From Spongilla lacustris (Eukaryota; Porifera; Demospongiae; Spongillida; Spongillidae), in NCBI GenBank assembly GCA_949361645.1, contig OX442415.1, forward strand, positions 13,619,235 to 13,683,234: a stretch of DNA of 64,000 nucleotides. Reading direction: 5' to 3'. Of the stretch, positions 45,405-56,528 are shown in pieces. Made by a program: the position numbers and the translations under genes. Position 1 is the first letter of the stretch, and every line of letters begins with the position of its first letter. The notes below the pieces were generated by a model. It made no database searches. It had not been told where the DNA came from and worked only from the letters and a program-made list of their open reading frames with translations.

Positions 45405-45701
45405 ATGAGGAGGAGAAGAATGAGCAATGTGATGTACAGGACAAGAGCTGGTAGTAGAGATGTGAATTTGTTGGCGGATAGAAGTACTTCAAACACAACA
45501 TCTTCTGTATATCAATGGGTGTGTAGAAGTCGCCAAATATCAGTTTTTAACACTTCAACCCGCCTTCTGGCATCTTTGTTGGGCCTAGCGATAAGACTGT
45601 TGTTGCTGATATCCGGAGATGTGGAGGCTAACCCGGGACCTTTAGGTCAAGGTGAGGATACGACTTTCACCCATGCACTACCGGACCTTTTTAGCGTTAC
45701 G
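45405..45701 (+). CDS. 2A-like leader exon of a Death-domain gene
   Basis: The exon starts MRRRRMSNVMYRTRAGSRDV. Residues about 52-78 form a hydrophobic helix ending with RLLLLISGDVEANPGP: the 2A-like ribosome-skipping consensus D-V/I-E-x-N-P-G/P, with the break expected between G78 and P79 (codons 45636-45641). 2A-like sequences at N-termini of sea urchin NLR-type proteins act both as recoding sites and as signal sequences; the same dual use is inferred here. A phase-0 donor ACG/GTTAAG at 45702 fits the downstream Death-domain exon; AAG/GTTAGG at about 45714 is an alternative of other phase. The alternative start at Met6 has a better context. Confidence is high for the motif, moderate for exon joins. 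Confidence 0.75.
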
Positions 45702-46941
45702 GTTAAGGATTTAAGGTTAGGGTTAGATATGTTGTAATTTGTAAACTCACGGCTTTGCTTCAATCCAGCTTATGGGTGGTCGTTAGTTGGGGTTTTACGG
45801 CTAGCTGTGTATAAGTCTGTTACGAAATGTTTAAAAATACAAGCTCATAGTACGCACACCCCCATACATGTACACCACGACGTGTGAACTCCACTTTTCC
45901 GTCTTCTAATTCACAGGCGTGCATATGAAAACGTGTTACAGTCCCACAAACTACAGTGGGCATTACATAGCACGTATCGAACACTCTACACGCTACGAAC
46001 TGCACGCTACAGACATATAACAGATGTACGTTGGCAACCTATAATAGCTTTCGTAGGAAAGTATCAGAAACTGCTTAGATGGTTCCTATGCGACTTACCA
46101 TACTCACGGTAACAGTCCCACAAAACCTTGCTGTGTATAAACGTCAATCATAACATGTTAGCCAAATTTTTAAACACAAGCTCATACATATATAGTACGA
46201 CAAGCTAAAAGACAAACTTCATCATACACCACGATGTGTGCACTACTCTTTTCAGTCTTTTAATCTTGCAGGCGTGCATATGAAAACGTGTTACAGTTGC
46301 ACAAACAGTGGGTCTTATATAGCAGTAAACACCGTACATGCTAAGAACTACACGCTACAGATACCTGTAGGTTAGTCAACCTCATAGCTTTCGTAGTGAA
46401 GTACATGTATCTGAAACTGCTTAGATGGTTCGTATACGACTTACCATACTCATGATACAGTCGAGGGCCGTCGCACAAAGCCTTCAAGCCGTCTATGAAC
46501 TATAATCAACGTTCAACCTGCCCTAACAATGAGTAGGGTTGTATAGAGATTGAAAACTAACCTATACGAACACTTCTTATCAATAAAATACGCGTTAAGT
46601 GTTAGAAAAGGCTAAAAAAAGCTAGGATAATTGTACGCCCACGCCCCGAATAAGCGAAACACGAATTGTAAATAAATGTTGTACATGTACGTGTCCTAAT
46701 GGATTGCGTGAGAGGTTTCCAACCCATGTATCAAATATCTATGGTGTATAAAGCTCTCCGCAAATATTTATTTCTAAGATACCTGCAGCTGTGTCTAGGA
46801 GTGCATGTGTTGATAAGACCGTAGTACGTGAAAGCGTTAATTGAATCTGATGAAATTTAAGTGTGGATTACTTAATAAAGTAATATACACATTTCTAATA
46901 TTCTCTCTTCGTTTGAATCGTCAGATCCGCTTGACTCACAG
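45702..46941. other. Intron with 340-bp tandem duplication
   Basis: About 45830-46115 and 46168-46460 are diverged direct copies: ACAAGCTCATA..., GCGTGCATATGAAAACGTGT, CTGCTTAGATGGTTC, ACTTACCATACTCA in the same order. Further right, 46698-46725 resembles 29718-29745. Confidence 0.7.
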
Positions 46942-47218
46942 TGCTGTAATGAGCATATGCTTACCATAGCAGCAACGTGCCCCTTCGACTGGAGATTGGT
47001 GGGCAATCGTCTGCTAAGGGATCGCCCCCAGATTGTTGAAGACATTGATCGTGAAAAAAATCACAGTGAAGAAGTAAAAAGAGACAAAATGTTTTCAAAG
47101 TGGAATGAGTTGAAAGGGTCACATGCTACTTATAGAGCCCTGATGGAGGTATTTGATGAAGTAGGGAATCGCCAGGCTGCGGAGATGGTGAAGAAATTGG
47201 TATCAACATTAGATAAAG
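46942..47218 (+). CDS. Death-domain exon
   Basis: The exon is bounded by acceptor ACTCACAG (ending 46941) and donor AAAG/GTAGAT at 47219. It encodes a Death-fold domain: LTIAATCPFDWRLVGNRLLR (helices 1-2), a charged central part, KMFSKWNELKGSHATYRALM (helices 4-5) and EVGNRQAAEMVKKL (helix 6). The conserved Trp residues and the ATY..L motif are typical. Death domains self-associate in apoptosis and innate-immune signalling. With the 2A-like leader upstream, this suggests a receptor or adaptor of the NLR or related type whose NACHT or other domain would lie in further exons, which I could not find. Exit phase is 1. Confidence 0.8.
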
Positions 47219-47510
47219 GTAGATTTTGTCATGGTATCATGCGAGCAAAACCCTTCTATTGTGTACACAAAGCTTGCAAGCATAATTAAAAATACAAATG
47301 TACAATGTATCGAGCACAAATTGCTTATAAATTTGGATGTTTGACTGTTCGTTTACTACTGTTTGATGGTTGATATATGGTTAGTCAAAAGCACTTCTAA
47401 GAGGTCATGTTTTCACCCCTTCTTTCATATAATATTTTACATGGAGTGTGTTTTCCCCTTCCTGTCTTTCATATCTCTCTGTACTTCCTATGACCCATTT
47501 GGCCAAGCAG

Positions 47511-47591
47511 CAAATCAACAGGACCAACAAGCTGCAGCAGACGTCCCACTTGTGATGACCTCACAACCATCACCAATAGTTTCAGTGCACG
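47511..47591 (+). CDS. Probable linker exon of the Death-domain gene
   Basis: An 81-bp symmetric phase-1 exon: acceptor GGCCAAGCAG ending at 47510, donor GTGCACG/GTAATG at 47592. With the phase-1 end of the Death exon it reads ANQQDQQAAADVPLVMTSQP then SPIVSVHG, a Gln/Ala/Ser-rich flexible linker. Such linkers commonly follow Death domains in sponge proteins. The matching phase is the main support. The next exon is not recognised. Confidence 0.5.
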
Positions 47592-48961
47592 GTAATGAAA
47601 TCGTTGGTTGTGTCATTGTTTTGGATACATGTTCTAATAGAGTGGCTGTTTTCAGGGTGTTTACTGTCACTGAAAGGACCACAATTGTCGAGTCATGTGC
47701 TTTTATATCCAGTTATATCTGTACACCTGCAGTCTCATATAATCATGGTGGCTACTGTTGAGTACATTGTAGGTGTGACTGATTGAAATTTACTATCTTC
47801 TATTGTTGGTTGAAAACATCGACCAAAGTTATACAAGTGGATGTTTACCAAGCCAATCATTGTGCCGTGTTATAAATATAGGTATAATTGCAAATTATTG
47901 CACAAAGCCCACCACACACTATGAATTGTTTGGTAAACATCCACCTGTATAGCTTTGTTACATGTAGATGGTACACTAGTTTTGGTAAATTTCAGTTGGT
48001 CATGGGCATTTTATAATACAATAGAGTTCATCTTTATTTAGGAATGTCATATTTTCTTTCTACAAGAACAGCAAAATACATGCATGTAGTTCTAAGCTAC
48101 ATGTATATGTAAAACAAACATAACTTATGTGTACTTGTGCACTGTACAAAAATTTATTCTGAGACTGCATGATTTGTCTGGCTGTTATGACATTAGTAAC
48201 CACATTTGTTACAATTATAACGTCTTGTGTGATTATGTGCCATAAATGTATATGCAAGTACATGCATGTACAATGGTAACTTCATTATGCACATTACTCC
48301 ATACTCCCAGTGTAAACAAAAAATAAAGTATTTCAATGATGGTTTTTGTTTGATGTCCTATTCAATTAGAACAAAACCAAAGAGGAAAAAGTATCGAGAG
48401 TTACGGCAGTAACTCTCATATAGGATTTGTGCCGTATCATGAATATCATTAAAAAAACGCGTCCCGCGTATAACTCACGAACCGAGAAACGGATAGTGTA
48501 GCTCTTTATTGCTATCGATCCACAATGGAAAGACGATCATTTTCATGTTTTGTTCAAGTCGCTAGACCGTGTACTTTAAGAGAACAAAAAAGCTCGTAGT
48601 TCTCGTTCCCAGACCGTAATTTGTCCATAGTCGTCGTCGTCGTCGTCGTCGTCTTTATGGGTGAGTATAACTCGAGATAGGAAAGGTTTTAAAGAGCGCC
48701 AGTTACACCAAAAATCGTAGAAAAATCTGACAATACATCTTCAGGTATCAGATATATAAATAAAGCATATAACCAATATACGTAATTTGCAGCTGTTCTC
48801 GCGCGCCAAGATATCAGTACGTAATCTCACGTAATATAGAGAGTTAGCTATATTAAAACCGTTTCCATGACAATGCTTCAGAATTGTGGATTGTGTATGA
48901 TTGGCATGGAACACTTACAGGTGTGAGTTTCGTTTGTTTTGCTCACCATTTTTAGCTAGCG
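47592..48961. other. No recognised gene; (GTC)n run
   Basis: A GTC trinucleotide run lies at about 48630-48652. The sequence around 47800-47960 contains a weak inverted pair (AAGTGGATGTTTACCAAGCC / TTTGGTAAACATCCAC). No exon supported. Confidence 0.4.
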
Positions 48962-49210
48962 ATGTTGTATTTGTCAAAATGCCTTTACCGTTTACGGCTA
49001 CGAAAGAGGAAAGCTAAGCGACTAGAGGAATACCTCCTACATCGAGACTATGAGTTAGAGTCCTCCCGAGTTCGGTACCGGTACGATGCTGATGCTGAAC
49101 AAAGGCGGGCGTCTGCTGAGGCTCAGCTCGTGACATGTACAGAGCAAATCTGGAGTCGAACCGAGCTTCTGGCAACAGGAAAAGAATTCTGTTGCGGTGC
49201 GAGCTTCTAA
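48962..49210 (+). CDS. Basic charged ORF, mobile-element-like
   Basis: An 82-residue ORF with KCLYRLRLRKRKAKRLEEYL, then RVRYRYDADAEQRRASAEAQ. The Arg/Glu-rich helix and the R(Y)RYDAD-(P)E..R repeat resemble the ORF at 18923-19150. After 49210 another frame continues with RASKKRRYELNSDQKRASKR, so a frameshift is likely and the piece is a fragment. Function unknown; possibly the N-terminal part of a transposon protein. Confidence 0.35.
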   Translation: MLYLSKCLYRLRLRKRKAKRLEEYLLHRDYELESSRVRYRYDADAEQRRASAEAQLVTCTEQIWSRTELLATGKEFCCGASF

Positions 49211-49359
49211 GAAGCGACGTTATGAACTGAACTCAGACCAGAAACGAGCTTCTAAGAGGGAAAGCTTGGCGCGTGAGTTTCGAACTAATGGAACAACTAC
49301 AAATGACTACATGTATACCTATATACTAGTAGTCACTTATTAAAAAAAAATGAGTGAAA

Positions 49360-49644
49360 CAAGATATAAAAAACATTCTCTCTGAGAAAGGTAGTGGTAT
49401 ATAGGATTTGAAAGAAATGGTGGTGTAAAAAGGAAGGGAACAAGGGATTCATGCAGAGGAGATACAATGATTATTCCTATATTTAGCACTGTATAGAACG
49501 TCATTACTATTATGTTGCTAAATATAGGAATAATCATTGTATCTCCTCTGCATGAATCCCTTGTTCCCTTCCTTTTTACACCACCATTTCTTTCAAATCC
49601 TATATACCACTACCTTTCTCAGAGAGAATGTTTTTTATATCTTG
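49360..49644. repeat. Perfect 129-bp inverted repeat (hairpin)
   Basis: Arms 49360-49488 and 49516-49644 are exact reverse complements by my reading, loop 27 bp (49489-49515). No ORF. Any transcript would fold into a perfect double-stranded RNA. Origin: recent foldback insertion or inverted duplication; no flanking target duplication seen. Confidence 0.9.
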
Positions 49645-51593
49645 TGATATTATTAGAAGCCCACAAAAGTGTACTGTGAGAAAACTAATTATTGTTAGGT
49701 CTGTATTTCATAAATCTTAATAATTGCAAGATACCGAACTAGAATGTTTTCGAAGCTGATCCAATTTGATCGGAGTCGATTACTTTTAGTTAGGTACCCA
49801 GATCCACATACTACGCATTATCACTTGCAGTGCAGCAAGCTTTTAATAATAATAATACTTACGTAAATGTGTGTGTGGGTACAAGACTATAGTTACGGAA
49901 TTGGTAACTGTTTGGTTCAATGATAGCATCAGATTACTCTTGCTTTCTTCGTATACCAATTTATCATGTAGAATGTTACCAATCGCCGGCAATATTAAAT
50001 ACTTACACTGCCCATGCTGGCTACCTCCCCAAATATAAACATATCAACAAAAATTCTGCTGCTCAATCTCGCATGTTGTCCAGTTGTGTGATACCTCCCA
50101 TTTCCTGCAATTTAGATCATCTTTGCATGAAAATCATGTTGGACAGTGTCACTTTAATGATGGATTGACCGCACGTCTACATGTAGGCGAAAAACGTGGT
50201 TTTAACCTACATGTAGGCGTTATATTGCGACCTCTGGTCCTCGCATTGAATGGCGCATAAAACTTTCAGCTCTAATAATGTACCACTAAACCATTGGGCT
50301 TCATTTTTAAATCGATTCGGAGACTCTTAAACCATCGGCTCTGTAGATATTCGATCGAGATGGAGGAGCGTATAAAAATTGCCTACGATCTTGATGGCGG
50401 ATGGCATAAAGTTGGAAATCGCGTGTGTTTGACGACAAGAGGTCAAAAAATAGCTGTCTAAACAACGAAAAAGATTATAGCAAGGTTTTGAGAAAATTAG
50501 AACAACTAGAGTAAAAGAGGGGCGTGTCCGAACCAGAGCGTACATAGTAGCTGGCGTTGTTTTCTGACGCCACCTTGCAAGTAGCCCTCTTTGCTGTACT
50601 GATTATCTTATTTCAAGCGATGGCTATTTGTTCATTGTTTGGAATAATGCGATTTGCAACGCCTACATGCAGGTTAGCGCGCCTACATGTAGTGGTCGAC
50701 CTATCGTTAAACTCAGCAATCCATTCAATCAACTGAACACACGTCCCACTATATGTAAAGGACTAGCTGCACTGAAGACATTTGTTTTTGACACTACCAG
50801 TAATTGCAAGGAAACAATGCCTGCATGCAATCTGCTGCACTCTGCAAAATGACGGTGTTCTTTGCATGTATATATTGAATTTGTGCTCTGTATACAAATA
50901 TACTGTACCCGGTCCAGACAGAAAAAAGCTACGTTCAGCCACGTACGTAGTTTAAGTATCGTGGTGGCATGAGACTGTAGCTACGCGTACAGAGTAGCGA
51001 AGTTCGTGTAAACATTGAGCGCGTAGTTCAGGTAGTAGAATTTGGCCGCTTTGTCGCGTGGACACTAGTACAAGCAGCTTTGAAAGAATGACATGCCATT
51101 AGTGTCATGTAATCATGGCAACGCTGACACGCATAGTCAGCGTAGAGACTTATTGTGCTGTGCGCTCTATTCCTCTACTATAGAGTAATAATGTCGTACG
51201 CTAACTAATGTACATGTACGTGCTTAGCGTATCATTGTAGAATAGTACTCTACAGTCGGAAACTTTTTTCTGACTGGTACTGTAGGTGCACATAGTAATT
51301 GTATGTGCATGAGTTTATTTCATGCACATTTAATATATGGATTGGTTGATATATAATTATATCCTATATCATGTGTTCCATTGCTAGTACATAGGGCCGA
51401 TAGGGGTAGAGTGATTTGAATATGCTTCTGATTGAAAAAAGTTAGATTTTAAGCGACTTAGCTATTTAAATGTATGAAAAATCTGAATTGTATTAACTAA
51501 CAGCTAGTTATAAAACATTTACCATCTCATTTTTACATATAGAAAGGTTGTACTGAAGATGCAAACTGTGCAAACATATATTTACCATATATA
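49645..51593. other. No recognised gene
   Basis: AT-rich DNA with several TACATGTA palindromes; ORFs at 49920-50168 and 50628-50852 have no domain. Confidence 0.4.
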
Positions 51594-51771
51594 TGTTACG
51601 CGCAAAGCGTGGATTTGCGCAATCCCGGGATTGTCCTGCGCAAACCCTGGATCCATGGTTTGTGGTACAAACCATGGATTGGCTGCGCAATCCTGGGATT
51701 GCTCGTGCGCAAAGCGTAGATCTGGACAATCCCGGGATTGTCCTGCGCAAACCCTGGATTCATATAAATTT
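51594..51771. repeat. Left end of Ginger-like element: duplicated palindromic terminal repeat
   Basis: The 70-bp terminal repeat is followed by an inverted part (GTACAAACCATGGATT) and then a second, diverged copy of the same modules (GCGCAAAGCGTAGATCTGGA ... CCTGCGCAAACCCTGGATTC). Perfect palindromes CAATCCCGGGATTG and GGATCC occur in each. The right end (56802-56871) has one copy only. Confidence 0.85.
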
Positions 51772-51866
51772 TTAACGAATAGATGAGTAACATATATAGG
51801 ATTATATGAAATGATTTATACTGGCATAAGGATATGCGCTATAGCAGTACACACACAATTAATTAT

Positions 51867-52718
51867 TCAGCAAGAGATATCATGGAAGCATGTTGAACAG
51901 CGCCATGGTGCAGCACTTTTGAAAATGTGGTCAGGTAATGACAAGCAGTTTGGATGGTACCATTCCATACACGCCTCACACTGTATCATATCTTCCTTGT
52001 GCCAAGGAAGGCGACAAGTACAGTAGACTGGCACCTTTATGCTGTTTAGGATTTTCTTTCTATGGCTTTTTGCCTCTTCAGCAGAAAAAACTGGATAGGC
52101 TGACATATAGGTGTTTTCCAAGCATTGAAGGAGATGAGGGCGCATCTTTTTCTGATTCCAACACTGATCTGCTGGCTCATCTCCATTGCACAAAGATGTT
52201 GCACATGCTATTGCATACACCCCACAGTCACTTCCATTAGACTGAAGTTGGAATTGCATGATATTCACTGTCAGTTCAGATTTACAGCAGTGAAGAAGTG
52301 AACAAATCAGTTTAATTGTTGCTGGAGAGACAGTAGTAAATCGGCTGTCATACAGATTTACTTCATCTAAGTTACATCCCATAGTTGAGATGCAGATCCA
52401 ATGGATTTCATCTACATGTAATATTTGCACGCCCTCTCCTTTGAGGATTGGAAATGAAAAATTTTCCCCCAAGATTGGATTGTCCAATCCCTTACATTGG
52501 GGGAATTGGCTTTTCAGTAGTTCACTAGCAGCAGAGATGTGCCTGTCTGTCAACCAACCACCTGAACAGATAGTATTTTTGTCATCAACATTTAAACTTA
52601 GTTCAGATAGCCAAGTTGTCGTATTCATTGATGGGCCTCTAGGAGTGATATGCTCTCCTTCATTTTTGCATGTCCTCCCTCCATGGCAATGACTGGAGCA
52701 TGTGTTTGCTTTCCTCAC
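51867..52718 (-). CDS. Ulp1/SENP-type cysteine protease plus PHD finger (transposon C-terminus)
   Basis: This is the part of the transposon protein after the TGA at 52728-52730. Order: end of the second CXC repeat (CSSHCHGGRTCKNEG). Then a C48-type protease with catalytic His in VDEIHWICIST, Asp region NLYDSRF and the oxyanion Gln / catalytic Cys in LQSNGSDCGVYAIACAT. Then PHD finger YCTCRLPWHKEDMIQCEACM, EWYHPNCLSLPD, with C4HC3 zinc ligands and a final CSTC. Stop at 51867. C48 enzymes cut SUMO-like conjugates or precursors; the PHD could bind histone tails and guide target choice (inference). The catalytic motifs are intact. Without readthrough this part would need its own start; no good ATG context is seen. 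Confidence 0.8.
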   Translation of the reverse strand: MRKANTCSSHCHGGRTCKNEGEHITPRGPSMNTTTWLSELSLNVDDKNTICSGGWLTDRHISAASELLKSQFPQCKGLDNPILGENFSFPILKGEGVQILHVDEIHWICISTMGCNLDEVNLYDSRFTTVSPATIKLICSLLHCCKSELTVNIMQFQLQSNGSDCGVYAIACATSLCNGDEPADQCWNQKKMRPHLLQCLENTYMSAYPVFSAEEAKSHRKKILNSIKVPVYCTCRLPWHKEDMIQCEACMEWYHPNCLSLPDHIFKSAAPWRCSTCFHDISC

Positions 52719-52727
52719 ACAACCACA

Positions 52728-55700
52728 TCACCTTGATGAACAGCCCTTCTTGCATGAGCAATATTCTCCATTGCTTGGTGATACATGCTCCTCTTCATCC
52801 TTGCACCCACTCTCTTCACCATTTCTACTGCTGCTTGGTGAGCCATCAACAGATACATGCTCCTCTTCATCATTGCACCCACTCTCTTCTCCATTTGCGA
52901 TGCAGCTTGGTGAGTTTCTAGGTGTTACATGCTCTCCTTCATTTTGGCATGGCCTCCCTCCATGGCAATGACTAGAGCATGGTTTTCCTTTCATCACACA
53001 ACCACATCGCCTTGATGAACAGCCCTTCTTGCATGAGCACTTGTCTCCATAGAATTTGTTACAAGGGTTCTGCCTCATCGAAGCCTCACGCAAAGTAATT
53101 CGGTTCTCTTCCTTCCATCCATCTACCTTTAATGATGAGTCATTTGATGAGCTATCACCAGAAGGATACAACTCCAAATCGCTTTCTTGATAGCATGATT
53201 TAAGTACTCCATGTACACATCTGAGGCGATAAAATATATGCTTCTTTCCAGTCTTCTGAACAACAATGCATGGCAATCGTCGAATATCTGTACGGGCCCG
53301 ATCAATTTTAGGAATTCGAACAGAAACTAAATTCCCAACTTCAAATTGTGTCACATTTGTGCAATGCAGATATCGATTTTTCATTCTTTCTGCATTACTG
53401 CGGTAATGCTTATCTGCTTTAATACGTGCTTGGAGGTGTTTAATGGAATTTCCCAATCTACCACAATATTTCCCTATACAAACATAAAAAATCACAATTA
53501 AAAATGTGTACTTCAGCAAAATAGGCTTTGCATATAACATGGTATTTAAGTAATAAAACAGTTGATATAAGTTTTTAAATGTATACTATAATTTTTTTTT
53601 TACTTAATGATAATAGCAATAAAATATACAAACACAACATAGGATAAATGAACTTGTCATATTTAAGCTTACACACATTACAGAAAGCCAAAAACACTAA
53701 TGGAATGAAAAGCATTTTGTAGCTAATAATTTATATTGAGATATGCATTGCAATTATCATGCAGTGGTCTGAACTGACATGATATGTAACATACACATAT
53801 ACCTTCATTATCATCACTATCAGTATCGACAGCATCATCATCACCAGGCTTTGCTAAGTCTGAACTTGCTGAACCAGTACTGCTGACAACTTCCTGTCTT
53901 TCCATCCGAGTATAGAACTGAAGGTCAAAGCAAATATCGATATTCAGCAGGTGGGATATGCCAAAAAAATTTGAGCTCACCTCCGGAAGCAGAACTTCAT
54001 AAATATAGGCTAAGCCATATCCACGCATCTTATATGTGTTGGTAATAGTACCAAGATGAGCACACAATCGTCCTTGCTACAGGGTGATAGTACAGAATCG
54101 TGAAATTAATACACAATTGCTACTTTATTGATGACTAACCAAATGATCAGGCAATGATCGGGATGGCCCAAATTTGTCATGGAGCCGAATTTTACTTTTC
54201 TCTATCTTGCTACCATGCCAGTATATATTGTGCAAATCAGAATTTGTTTCTCCCTTCACTATAGCAATGAGCTCTGGCTGTGTGTGTGAGTCACACATGG
54301 ATAAGTGCATGCATAAATTTTAACATATACATGCACTGTGCATGTATACCCTCAATCGATCCATTTCCGTTTTGATATGGTTGAAGAGTTCCATATCTTC
54401 ATGACTGTACAGAATTAGATTGTGGTAATGTTTGCATGATCATGCCGGAAACATACATACACGTAGTGATTAAATAAATTACCTTGCATAGAAGTCGTCT
54501 TCAACTTGGGCAGCAGAAAGTAATATTAAAACAAATGTACTAGATATTAACAATAATCAGTGTAGCACATACATTTGTGTTCAAACATGTTTAAAAGGAT
54601 GCACTTTAAACATCTAAATACATGTATACTGGTCACCTAGTTTAAAAAAACGACATATGGTTCTTACCTTCAGACATGTGCTTTTCCTTCTCACTTATGC
54701 ATTGTGCTGTCACAGTGTCTGCTTCATTTTGCTTGGTATCTGAATGTATGTTATTTATTGAGAGCAATATTAAAGTATAAAGGCATCTAATTTACCTGAA
54801 TCATCACTTCCTCCTTTCTCAAAAATACCAGTAGCTGTAAATAAAAATGATTTAATTCATTCTTCTGCACATAAATCCACATGTACATGACCATAGTATT
54901 GTTAAAAAATGAGGATGAACAGCAAAGCTTCACTACCTGACACATCTTCTTTTGTGCAACCTGCCATCCCTGCATTGCTATCTGAATCTATAATGTCATT
55001 CATTTAGATACTATACCAAATATGGAAACAATTCACCTGATATAGCTGTCACTTCTTCCTCAACATCATCTGTTTCGGTAGAAAAAAAAAAGATCATATA
55101 GGCCTTGTGGAAATTAAATTATATTTAGAATTACCTGAAATATCTCCCACTTCCTCAACCTCACAGGTATCTGCAGCTACACAAATGATCACAATTTTTT
55201 TTAATTTCATGCATGATCTCAATTAATGCATTTATTAAACACATGATATATGTACATACCTAAGATATCAGACACTGCTTCCTCCATAACGGAGCCAGTA
55301 GTTGCACCAGGAAATGGTGATGAATGAGGAGGCTGACCAAAACATAGCTGGTAAGGAGTAGCTTTTGTGGTTTCATGAAGGCAAGTGTTCAATTTATCTG
55401 CCAATAAAATCATAATATTAGAATAGATGGATAATTACTTACATTGAATTTCATGTAGCCAATCTGTCCAGCAATGATTTGTCTTGTTTTCATGGAAGTG
55501 ACAAGCTAACATTTCTTCCACCTTTGCATTGCCTCTTTCCACAAGTCCTTGGCTTTGAGGATGGCGAGGTCTTCCATTGACAATAGTCGTGTCACCAGGC
55601 CAGTTCTTAACCAATTCGTTAATTAAAGTGCTTGTAAATTCACGCCCATTGTCAGATTGCAATATTTTGGGTAAACCAAGATATGCAAACACTTTTGTAG

Positions 55701-56528
55701 CAAGGTTCCAAGCCACCTCTGTGCCACTCTTTCTCTGAAGAGCAAATAGTACATGGAATTTTGACCAATGGTCCATGTAATGTCCTATCCAATTATATGG
55801 ACCATCAGGACGATGACGCATGTCTATTAGGTCAACCTTAGAGAAATACAAATAAGTACAGCACCCTTAATCTTATTTTGCAATACATGAATTAATACTC
55901 ACTTGGCCTCTGCTCATGAATCCTGAAGCTATGATGGGCTTCAGTGGTGCTTGATTGTGCTGCAGTTTTTGAGAACTGCAAAGAGGGCACAGGCTCACAA
56001 ACTTCTGCACAGCAGATCGTGGAAGACATTCATAACATGCTGAAATCTGTAAAAAAAATAGTAATAGATAATATGATATCTATAAACAAAAAATCCATCA
56101 GCATACCTCTGCAAGAGTTTTTTTGTAACCTACATGTCCTCGTTCTTGACAATGTACCCTGTGAAGTATATCATAAAAGTCTTCCACATAAGCCACTCTC
56201 CTAAAACGGCTAAGCACGGTGGTGTCACTAGAATCCTGCACAGAAAAAAAAAAAGTCATAAATACTTACATCTATTTCCAATGCTTACTTTTTTCTTGGC
56301 TGGCAAACAGAGTACATCAGAGAGTCCAAGAGCAGGATAGGACATTAGCGAAAATTTACGTGCCTTCACCCAAAACTTCAAACGGGGATCGCTATCGGCA
56401 CAAGTCCCTTTTAGAAGCGCAGCGATCTTTCTGCCCTTTGCTCTTGAAACAACTTTACTCCCCGCTTTCTTCCCTGACTGAAATACATCCACCAAAAACT
56501 TCTTGAATGTTTCCTTTTGAGCATCCAT
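52728..56528 (-). CDS. KRBA2/Ginger-type integrase (transposase), multi-exon
   Basis: Exons in reading order: 56528-56289 (start MDAQKETFKKFLVDVFQSGK), 56235-56107, 56046-55903, 55836-55443, 55397-55260, five short acidic exons between about 55180 and 54670, then 54508-54485, 54412-54350, about 54281-54141, 54076-53802 and about 53475-52728. The HHCC zinc finger is HRVHCQERGH plus LCPLC. The DDE core has VDLIDMRHR, LQSDNGREFTS and HPQSQGLVERGN. The C-terminal domain RRLPCIVVQKTGKKHIFYRL resembles the integrase GPY/F-type fold. Then come CXC cysteine repeats (CSCKKGCSSRRCGC). The frame ends at TGA 52728-52730, where the neighbouring repeat has CGA, so this copy is probably recently disabled. 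Host relatives exist as KRBA2-like genes. Confidence 0.8.
54670..55180 (-). other. Array of five symmetric acidic micro-exons
   Basis: Exons of 36, 33, 45, 39 and about 72 bp, each phase 1-1, most beginning AT after an AG and ending TCAG or GAAG before GT. They read for example DTCEVEEVGDIS, DDVEEEVTAIS and DSNAGMAGCTKEDVS. Similar size, phase and sequence show repeated exon duplication of an acidic linker inside the transposon gene. Confidence 0.7.

Noticed and set aside
52670..52971. Plus-strand His/Ser/Cys-rich ORFs
   Set aside because: Antisense of the CXC-repeat part of the transposon gene.
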